11,498 bases of DNA. Source: Vampirovibrionales bacterium. Its GTDB lineage: Bacteria > Cyanobacteriota > Vampirovibrionia > Vampirovibrionales > JAJTHC01. Made by a program: the position numbers and the translations under genes. The notes under the pieces are model-generated. The model saw only the letters and a program-made list of their open reading frames with translations, was not told where the DNA came from and made no database searches. The DNA lies in NCBI GenBank assembly GCA_021299615.1, contig JAJTHC010000126.1, positions 1-11,498 on the forward strand. The letters are read 5' to 3'. This document shows positions 5,893 to 11,498 of this stretch, piece by piece; the stretch's first letter is position 1; every line of letters starts with the position of its first letter.

Positions 5893-6728
5893 AGACGCAT
5901 CCCCCCTTGCGATGCATAGGCATAGCTTGCTTGGTAGGGAGAGGGATCCGCTTTAAGTTCAGTGGGGTTGGACTGTGGGAAAATAAGGGGTTTGGCGACT
6001 TTCACCAAGGGTGGTTCGATTTTCTTACGAAGCACGCCGTCATTGAGCCACTGCCACACAATGCCACTAAATAAGGTAGAAAAGACTAATCCCCCTAGCA
6101 TGGCATAGCTATTGGTTTTTAGGTTATTGCTACGAAAGAAGGTTTCGATGCTTTTCCATTGATCAGACGGTAATTTGATGTCACGGTTTAAATGTTCTAA
6201 GGCTTGCACGAATCGATGCTGTTTGCCTGCTTCAAACAAGTTTTTATGCAGGGGATTTTTAATGGCGTTTAGTCGTTCTTGGACGTCTTTAGGCGTGAGT
6301 GCTTCTAAATCTTTCACCGACATTTTTTGATTAAAAGTAAAGATAAACGCTTTTTGAATATCGGGCGTATTTAAGCCTTTATGCTTTTCAAGAAAGGCTT
6401 TGGGGTGACTTTGCGGATGCAGTTTTTGGGCGATTTTAAAGCCAGCATCCTGCCCCAAGGCGATGAATAAAAATCCTGCAGGTACCCCTAAACCTTCCAT
6501 GAACAAGCGTTCAGAGAAGGTTTGGACTTTTTGGTCGTCGCTTTCATCTTTTTTGGTGTTTAGGGTGGGGTAATCGGCGACGCAACGCATGGCTCCCACC
6601 AAAAAACGACCCAGCATCGAAGAAGCGAGCAAGAAGGTCAAGCTGTCTCGATTGGCTTTGGGGATGAACGTCGCCACTGTAGGGAAGGCATCGGTACATC
6701 GTTTAGTGAAAGCAGAAAAGCCTGACAC
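5889..6728 (-). CDS. Hypothetical membrane protein, first of a coupled pair
   Basis: 279 residues, no recognised family. The start is GTG at 6728, with GGAG 11 bases upstream; no better start is visible. Hydrophobic stretches lie at about 29-47 (LTFLLASSMLGRFLVGAMR), 74-92 (MEGLGVPAGFLFIALGQD) and 209-227 (YAMLGGLVFSTLFSGIVWQWL), separated by a charged, helix-rich middle (about 95-200). The last 40 residues are Pro/Ser-rich and polar. It overlaps the next gene by four bases. The two products share spacing and short motifs of their membrane segments, so they could be partners in one complex. Promoter not clear in the 160 bases upstream. Confidence 0.72.
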   Translation of the reverse strand: MSGFSAFTKRCTDAFPTVATFIPKANRDSLTFLLASSMLGRFLVGAMRCVADYPTLNTKKDESDDQKVQTFSERLFMEGLGVPAGFLFIALGQDAGFKIAQKLHPQSHPKAFLEKHKGLNTPDIQKAFIFTFNQKMSVKDLEALTPKDVQERLNAIKNPLHKNLFEAGKQHRFVQALEHLNRDIKLPSDQWKSIETFFRSNNLKTNSYAMLGGLVFSTLFSGIVWQWLNDGVLRKKIEPPLVKVAKPLIFPQSNPTELKADPSPYQASYAYASQGGMRL

Positions 6729-6887
6729 GTGTAAGAAGTCTCCAGTTTGAGAAAAGGCTTATGGCACTAGTGTTAAAAAAGGCACAGAAGATGAGAAAAA
6801 TCTTACGTTTAGATCACAAGCCCTAGATTTATAGTTCAATAGTACATGAAAAGTGTTGAAAAAACAAGATATAGCCGTCTTTATAAG

Positions 6888-6917
6888 AAAGAGAAAGGGC
6901 ATTTGCCCCTTCTCTTT
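6888..6917 (-). terminator. Intrinsic terminator of the HEAT-repeat gene
   Basis: A 13-pair stem, 6888-6900 with 6905-6917, encloses a four-base loop. The single A-C mismatch on the + strand becomes a G-U pair on the - strand, so the hairpin is fully paired in the - strand transcript. It is followed there by a T-rich tail. It lies 24 bases after the stop codon of the gene at 6942. Confidence 0.8.
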
Positions 6918-6941
6918 AAATTTGAGGCAAGCTTTAGAAAA

Positions 6942-7790
6942 CTACTTCGCTGCTTTCGCAGTAGGTACTTGCTTCCAGTTTGCTGCCATGATGATTTTGT
7001 AAGACTTCAAAGCCATGTCTTCCACTTCACCGAGTACTTCGGAACCCATAATCAAGGCACGCAATGGTACCAAGGCACGAGCATCCTTAATCTGACCAAG
7101 AGCAGACGCTGCCCCTGAACGCACCAAGATGTTTTCATCCGTGTCTTCTAAGGTGGCAACCAAAGCAGGAACCGCATCTCCGCAACCCAATTTGCCAAGA
7201 GATTGAACGGCATAAATACGAACGTTTACCCACTCGTCACTCAGCATTTCAACCAAGGGCATTACGGCAATCGTGTCGCCCAATTCGCCCAAGGCACGAG
7301 TAGCATCACAACGAACGTTCACACGCTCACTTTTAAGACTTTCAATTAACGGAGCAGCCGCAATGCGACCAATTTCGATCAAGGCATCGGCAGAAGTCAC
7401 GCAAACTTGTGGGTTTTCATCACTCAAGGCTTCAACCAAAGGCATAACGACTTCTTGCCCACCTAAACGACCCAAGGCACGAGCGGCACGCACACGGACA
7501 TCCACATTACGGTCTTCACGCAAGGATTCAATCAAGTGAGAGGTGGCGGAAACGTCGCCCAATTCACCTAAAGCACGAGCCACATATAAACGAACAGAAC
7601 CATTTTTGTCATGCTTAAGGGCATGAATTAAAGGCGTCACAGCGGCAGAATCGCCAAGTTCACCCAAGACACGAGCAGCGTTATAACGAACTTTTTCGCT
7701 GGTGGAGTTTTCTAAATCAAAGACCAATTGGTCGAAAGATTTAACGTTTGCGGACTTGCTTTTAAGTGCGGTCAATGTACTAGCCATCAT
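6942..7790 (-). CDS. HEAT-repeat protein (PBS-lyase-like HEAT repeats)
   Basis: About 282 residues made almost entirely of HEAT-like repeats of roughly 31 residues. The recurring core is VRxxAARALGELGDxxAVxPLIExL, and seven or so units can be counted between residues 30 and 235 (of the chosen start). Such all-helical solenoids act as protein-binding scaffolds; relatives include phycobilin lyase subunits, but no lyase function can be inferred. The frame stays open back to GTG 7835, yet the only Shine-Dalgarno, GGAGG at 7807-7803, sits 12 bases before the ATG at 7790, which is therefore chosen (a second ATG follows at 7787). No signal peptide or membrane segment is seen. It is probably monocistronic: its own terminator follows, and 477 bases of noncoding DNA lie upstream. 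Confidence 0.88.
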   Translation of the reverse strand: MMASTLTALKSKSANVKSFDQLVFDLENSTSEKVRYNAARVLGELGDSAAVTPLIHALKHDKNGSVRLYVARALGELGDVSATSHLIESLREDRNVDVRVRAARALGRLGGQEVVMPLVEALSDENPQVCVTSADALIEIGRIAAAPLIESLKSERVNVRCDATRALGELGDTIAVMPLVEMLSDEWVNVRIYAVQSLGKLGCGDAVPALVATLEDTDENILVRSGAASALGQIKDARALVPLRALIMGSEVLGEVEDMALKSYKIIMAANWKQVPTAKAAK

Positions 7791-8100
7791 AAATGGACTG
7801 AACCTCCATTGGTTTTTTACTGTTAAACACATCACAAATAATTAGGACGTTGCTACGGACACAAGGGAATGATCTACTTTTTTAACACACATCATTTCCT
7901 ATTGGCATAAACACCGCTGAATAAACTATTTATGCGTTTCGTTACATTTTCTTAACGCTTTTAGGTAAGGGTCAAGAGTGACATCAAATAAAGACAACAA
8001 AGGTGAACCGATTTAGGTTTTTATCGCTGTTTCGATATAAGTACAGTAACATTTTTTTACGGATTCGTCTAATACCAAAACTCATTCACATGAAGGAAAT

Positions 8101-8154
8101 GTGTATTTAATACACGAAGTTCCCCCTTGACAAGTTCTAAGACTATGATAAATA
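8101..8154 (+). promoter_or_regulatory. Palindromic operator-like site next to a consensus -35 promoter
   Basis: GTGTATTTAATACAC (8101-8115) is a perfect 7-bp inverted repeat around one base. Twelve bases later comes a perfect -35, TTGACA (8127-8132), then 16 bases and TAAATA (8149-8154, 3 of 6 to consensus). A second AATACAC half-site (8151-8157) overlaps the putative -10. This arrangement suits a repressed + strand promoter. No ORF with a ribosome-binding site follows before the antisense 3' end of the exporter gene, so any product would be a small RNA. Confidence 0.45.
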
Positions 8155-8201
8155 CACTATCTTCTACAAAAGTCACTTTCATAGAATCGTCTTAAAACTC
8201 T

Positions 8202-8218
8202 GTTACATACCGTTACAT
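8202..8218. repeat. Two GTTACAT direct repeats one helical turn apart
   Basis: GTTACAT at 8202-8208 and 8212-8218 are spaced exactly 10 bases, and a further copy is at 7941-7947 in the same intergenic region. Direct repeats in helical phase are typical of response-regulator sites, but no regulator is identified and the motif is short. Confidence 0.3.
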
Positions 8219-8284
8219 GTTGATACAATTAAGCCCATCATCTTATTTATACCATGTCACAGATTGAATAGAGTTTTCCGTACT

Positions 8285-8304
8285 TAGGCTAGACGAGGAG
8301 CTTA
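8285..8304. repeat. Third copy of the TAGGCT/AGCYTA hairpin
   Basis: TAGGCT (8285-8290), eight-base loop AGACGAGG, AGCTTA (8299-8304). Stem, loop length and the closing AGG match the first hairpin of units A and B at 4801-5047, and TACT precedes it as in unit B. It lies 8 bases beyond the stop codon of the exporter gene. The rest of the ~122-base unit is not recognisable here. The remainder of the 7836-8312 gap holds only the promoter-like and repeat features listed, with no credible ORF. Confidence 0.55.
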
Positions 8305-8312
8305 CTAGATTA

Positions 8313-10181
8313 TTACACGACTAAGACATCGCCTGAACGGTGAAGCTTGGCATACGCTCCATTTTGAGCCAACAACGCTTGATGCGTCCCAGTTTCCACA
8401 ATCTCTCCGTGATTCATCACTGCAATAAGGTCGCAATGCTGAATCGTACTCAATCGGTGAGCAATCACAATGACCGTTCTATCCCGCATTAAGACGTCAA
8501 TCGCCTGCTGAACCATGCGTTCGCTTTCGTTGTCTAAAGCGGAAGTGGCTTCATCCAAGACCAAAATAGGGGCGTTGCGTAGTAAGGCTCGGGCAATGGC
8601 AAGGCGTTGGCGTTGCCCACCTGAAAGCAATACACCACGCTCACCCAAAATGGTATCTAGCCCATCGGGTAGCTGATTTTCCACCATGTCGAGCAAATAC
8701 GCATTGGCGAGAGCTTGCTTAAGCTCAGCTTCGGTGGCGGAAGGCTTAATCAATAAGAGGTTGTCTCGCAAGGTGCCGTGAAAGATGAAATTGTCCTGAA
8801 AAACAGCGGTGACCAAATGCCGAAAAGCAGCTTCTTCAATCTCATGGATGGGTGTGCCATCGATCAAAATAGCCCCCTCGCTGGGGTCGTACAACCTCAA
8901 GAGCAAATGAGCTAGCGTCGATTTCCCGCTGCCTGATCCCCCTACAAAAGCGACGCTCTGCCCTTTTTTAATGGAAAGATTGATATTCTTCAAAACCTTA
9001 GGCAAATGAGAACGATATTGAAACGAAAGGTCTTGAATTTCAATAGCATTTTGCAAATTGTCAAGGGGTACCGTACCCGTTACTTTCGCTTCAATGGGTC
9101 TGTCGATTCGAGCAAAAACACGTTCCAAAGCAATAAACGCTAAATGAAACTGCGTAGAAGAATTGCCCAAGCTTTTAATGGGCGTGTAAAGCAAAATAAG
9201 CGACGTGATAAACGCTGCAAATCCGCCAGCGGTAAGTGTGCCGTCTTGAATGAGAATGGATCCATAATACAAGACAAGCCCAATACCTAAGCCAGCGATC
9301 GTGTGCATGAGAGGCGTCAAAATCCCTGAAATTTGAGCCATACGGATGCTGACCTTCCGCACCACTTTAAGGGCTTGGCTCAATAAACCCAGCTGATGAG
9401 ACTGCAACCGAAACAGTTTAATCACACGGTTGCCTTGCAAGGCTTCAATATAAGGAATCGTGAGTTGCGTGTTGGCATTGAGGCTTTGTTCACTCACTCG
9501 CTTAAGGTACTTGCGAGAAAATGTAATCGGGATGACAATCGTGCCTAAAACGCCTAAAGCAATAAACGCCAATTGCGGAGACAAGCCCAGTAAAGTCAAG
9601 GCAAGCCCTGCCACACTAAAAAAGCGAATCGTGGCGGTTTTAAGAATATCGGTTAAACCAGCGGTTGCCGTGTCTGAATCTCCACAAAAGTGAGAGATAA
9701 CTTCGCCACTTGAAGAGGCGTCGTACCAAGCGGCTTCATAATTAAGCAATTTGGCAAACAAATCTTGCTTGAGCCGTTGACTCACATCCACACGCACCAC
9801 CGAATTTGCCACGGTTGCCGTATAATTAAAAACCCCCTGAATCATCGTAAAAAGCACAATGCCCACAGGAATATAAAAGGCTTTTTCCAGTAGGTTGATG
9901 CTCGCCAATACAGATTCATAAGGCTTCAAGACGCTCAAAAACGGTGATACCCACACAGGCAAAGATTGCAAGACTTCTAGCAGGTTTTTATGCTCAAAGA
10001 TCGTATCCATAAAAAGCTTAATGGCGAGGGGCATCATGGCATCCAACAAGCCCACCATAATGGCACAGCCCATCGCCAGTAAAAACAGGGGTAGAGAAGG
10101 TGCCACATAAGGCCAGAGGCGTTTATACTCTTTGGTTAAGAGAAAAGAGCTTTGAAGTCCGACAAGAAATTTATTGGTCAT
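8313..10181 (-). CDS. ABC exporter, fused membrane and ATPase domains (MsbA/ABCB-like)
   Basis: Inner-membrane half-transporter that would work as a homodimer, exporting a lipid or other hydrophobic substrate at the expense of ATP. Of 622 residues, about 25-335 form the six-helix membrane domain and 375-622 the nucleotide-binding domain: Walker A GGSGSGKST (414-422), Q-loop Q462, signature LSGGQ (519-523), Walker B ILVLDE (539-544), D-loop SALD, and H-loop H575. All catalytic residues are intact. A longer than usual loop (about 65-100) separates the first two helices. ATG 10181 starts four bases after the pfkA stop. A GTG at 10205, overlapping pfkA by 20 bases, is an alternative, and neither has a clear Shine-Dalgarno. 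Lipid A export is plausible given the LPS-type glycosyltransferase in the window, but substrate is not provable from sequence. Confidence 0.9.
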   Translation of the reverse strand: MTNKFLVGLQSSFLLTKEYKRLWPYVAPSLPLFLLAMGCAIMVGLLDAMMPLAIKLFMDTIFEHKNLLEVLQSLPVWVSPFLSVLKPYESVLASINLLEKAFYIPVGIVLFTMIQGVFNYTATVANSVVRVDVSQRLKQDLFAKLLNYEAAWYDASSSGEVISHFCGDSDTATAGLTDILKTATIRFFSVAGLALTLLGLSPQLAFIALGVLGTIVIPITFSRKYLKRVSEQSLNANTQLTIPYIEALQGNRVIKLFRLQSHQLGLLSQALKVVRKVSIRMAQISGILTPLMHTIAGLGIGLVLYYGSILIQDGTLTAGGFAAFITSLILLYTPIKSLGNSSTQFHLAFIALERVFARIDRPIEAKVTGTVPLDNLQNAIEIQDLSFQYRSHLPKVLKNINLSIKKGQSVAFVGGSGSGKSTLAHLLLRLYDPSEGAILIDGTPIHEIEEAAFRHLVTAVFQDNFIFHGTLRDNLLLIKPSATEAELKQALANAYLLDMVENQLPDGLDTILGERGVLLSGGQRQRLAIARALLRNAPILVLDEATSALDNESERMVQQAIDVLMRDRTVIVIAHRLSTIQHCDLIAVMNHGEIVETGTHQALLAQNGAYAKLHRSGDVLVV

Positions 10182-10185
10182 AGGA

Positions 10186-11292
10186 TTATCTGAAGTGTTT
10201 GTCACCTAAGCAGATGTTAGAACCACGAGCGGCATGCACGAGGTCGCTGTCTTGCTTGACGAAATTGTATTCACTGATCGCTTGTTCTAAAGGAACGGCA
10301 ATCACAGTATTATTATGGTAAGACGCCATTTTTCCAAAGTCGCCATTCAGTACCATTTCAGCGGCTTTGACACCAAATTGCGTCGACAAAATACGGTCGT
10401 ACGCACAAGGTGTTCCGCCTCGTTGTAAGTGACCTAAAATCATCACACGGCTGTCAACCTCAATTCGTTTTTTAAGCTCTTCATTCAACTGATGCCCCAC
10501 GCCTCCGTAAAGGACGTTGGCATAGCCGACTTCGGTGGATGCTTTGCTGACGACATCGCCGTCTTTGGCTTTCGCCCCTTCGGCGATTACCACAATGGCA
10601 AAGCCTTCTTGTTCCATTTGCGATTTGATTTTAGCCGCTACACCATCGACGCTATAAGGGATTTCAGGGATGAGGGCAACATCCGCTCCGCCAGCGATGG
10701 CAGCGGAAAGGGCGATCCACCCAGCGTGACGACCCATGACTTCCAAGATCATCAAGCGGTTATGAGAAGAGGCGGTCGTCACCAAGCGATCCACGGCTTC
10801 TGTGGCGATTTCAACAGCGGTTTGAAAGCCAAAGGTGACATCGGTTGCGGAAAGGTCGTTGTCAATGGTTTTTGGCACGCCGACCATGTTCATGCCTCGT
10901 TGTTGGAGCTTGTAGGCAATATCCATGGAACCTTCGCCACCGATTGAAATAACGGCTTCTACGCCCAATTTGTCGAGGCGTTCTTTCATGTCTTCCACAC
11001 GATCTTCGGTGTGCCAGCTACCGTCGGCATCCACAACGGGCCACGCAAGGGGGCCGCCTTTGTTGGTGGTTTTAAGAATCGTACCGCCACGAATATGAAT
11101 GCCACTAACGGCTGCATCGTCTAGGAGCATGACTTCCATGGGATCTTTCAAAACGCCGTTAAAGGCTTCCATGCTTCCCAAAACTTCCCATTCTTCTTCA
11201 TGGTCAAAACGCTTGACAATGGCACGAATAACGGCGTTTAATCCTGGGCAGTCTCCACCACCTGTGGCGACCAGTACTCGACGTTTTTGCAC
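10186..11292 (-). CDS. pfkA: 6-phosphofructokinase, group III type
   Basis: Phosphorylates fructose 6-phosphate to the 1,6-bisphosphate in glycolysis (cytosol). Motifs on the 368-residue product: GGGDCPGLNAVIR (11-23), GGEGS (118-122), PKTIDND with catalytic Asp144 (140-146), EVMGRHAGW (184-192) and LGHLQRGGTPCAYDR (286-300). Glycine after the acidic residue in GGEGS (E. coli position 104) points to ATP rather than pyrophosphate as donor, while Lys141 (E. coli position 124) is the residue seen in PPi-using and group III enzymes. The combination matches actinobacterial-type ATP-PFKs, so donor use is likely ATP but not certain. The frame can start at TTG 11298, but GAGGAG (11306-11301) is only 2 bases from it and 8 from GTG 11292, which is chosen. 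The exporter gene follows after four bases. Confidence 0.94.
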   Translation of the reverse strand: MQKRRVLVATGGGDCPGLNAVIRAIVKRFDHEEEWEVLGSMEAFNGVLKDPMEVMLLDDAAVSGIHIRGGTILKTTNKGGPLAWPVVDADGSWHTEDRVEDMKERLDKLGVEAVISIGGEGSMDIAYKLQQRGMNMVGVPKTIDNDLSATDVTFGFQTAVEIATEAVDRLVTTASSHNRLMILEVMGRHAGWIALSAAIAGGADVALIPEIPYSVDGVAAKIKSQMEQEGFAIVVIAEGAKAKDGDVVSKASTEVGYANVLYGGVGHQLNEELKKRIEVDSRVMILGHLQRGGTPCAYDRILSTQFGVKAAEMVLNGDFGKMASYHNNTVIAVPLEQAISEYNFVKQDSDLVHAARGSNICLGDKHFR

Positions 11293-11353
11293 GGGCAAAT
11301 CTCCTCAACGGGTTAAATCGGACGAATTAGACCATTTTTGGGCGAGCCTAATT

Positions 11354-11381
11354 TCTATATCCCCTATTTGAACACAGACAA
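11354..11381 (-). promoter_or_regulatory. Candidate promoter of pfkA and the exporter gene
   Basis: On the - strand, TTGTCT (11381-11376) and TATAGA (11359-11354) are 16 bases apart, each 4 of 6 to consensus. They lie about 60 bases before the GTG start of pfkA, in the gap after the upstream gene. Confidence 0.4.
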
Positions 11382-11396
11382 AACAATAAGGCAATG

Positions 11397-11419
11397 CTCC
11401 CCTTTTGGATTAAGGAGAG
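11397..11419 (-). terminator. Weak hairpin at the end of the upstream - strand gene
   Basis: CTCTCCTT (11419-11412) can pair with AAGGGGAG (11404-11397) using one G-U pair. It overlaps the stop codon of the partial gene. Only a loose T-rich tail follows, so terminator strength is doubtful. Confidence 0.3.
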
Positions 11420-11498
11420 TCTTTGCTCAAGTTTTGATTTAAATACCGTTTATGGCACCACGCCAAAACAGCGATGCTTAGGGGAATGCTCACCAGTA
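11410..11498 (-). CDS. C-terminal end of a probable membrane protein (partial)
   Basis: An open frame enters from the right edge and ends at TAA (11412-11410), giving 28 residues. The sequence starts with a hydrophobic run (LVSIPLSIAVLAW) followed by a basic, polar tail (CHKRYLNQNLSKDSP), as in the last membrane helix and cytoplasmic end of an inner-membrane protein. The other two - strand frames close within 16 codons. It shares the orientation of pfkA, with about 117 bases between. Too short to assign. Confidence 0.45.
   Translation of the reverse strand, partial: LVSIPLSIAVLAWCHKRYLNQNLSKDSP

Noticed and set aside
7791..7835. Longer start (GTG at 7835) for the HEAT-repeat protein.
   Set aside because: It lacks a ribosome-binding site and would place the only good Shine-Dalgarno (7807-7803) inside the coding region. 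The extra 15 residues do not resemble a HEAT repeat or a signal peptide.
10492..10947. 151-codon + strand open frame opposite pfkA.
   Set aside because: It is a shadow of the strongly supported pfkA frame, with no Shine-Dalgarno and no recognisable protein features.

Overview
The window looks like a chromosomal stretch of moderate GC content from a flagellated bacterium with a Gram-negative envelope. The evidence is a flagellar hook/rod protein tail at the left edge, an ADP-heptose-type (GT9) glycosyltransferase, and an MsbA-like ABC exporter. No RNA gene, CRISPR array, transposase or phage gene was found. The taxon cannot be fixed from the sequence. The PFK type, the HEAT-repeat protein and the pair of unknown membrane proteins lean towards a Vampirovibrionia/Melainabacteria-like lineage, but this is a low-confidence guess.

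Layout. Bases 1-69 are the end of a flagellar axial protein gene, followed by a strong terminator (90-118). Bases 121-480 hold no gene but are dense in nested inverted repeats and a G-quadruplex-capable tract. purE (481-1029) and purK (1243-2568), both on the + strand, form the two-step AIR to N5-CAIR to CAIR branch of purine synthesis. They are separated by a dispersed-repeat-like element and a likely separate purK promoter. From 2607 to the right end every gene is on the - strand: an AT-rich orphan ORF with a palindromic insert in its N-terminus (2607-3467), a GT9 glycosyltransferase (3594-4724), a pair of coupled, apparently paralogous membrane proteins of unknown function (5050-6728), a HEAT-repeat protein (6942-7790), an ABC exporter (8313-10181) tightly coupled to a group III-type phosphofructokinase (10186-11292), and the tail of another likely membrane protein (11410-11498).

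Intergenic regions are the most unusual part. At 4801-5047 there are two tandem copies of a ~122-base unit with conserved ends. The middles differ in sequence but appear able to fold the same way, as if base pairing rather than sequence were conserved. A third copy of its first hairpin lies at 8285-8304. The 8.1 kb gap holds a perfect palindrome next to a consensus -35 box, with no ORF downstream on that strand. These are candidate structured RNAs or mobile repeat elements.

How the genes may work together. purE and purK are a clear pathway pair. The glycosyltransferase and the exporter are both plausible outer-membrane (LPS) functions but are not adjacent. pfkA and the exporter are probably cotranscribed with no obvious metabolic link. 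All functional calls rest on motif reading of the translated sequence. No database search was run.
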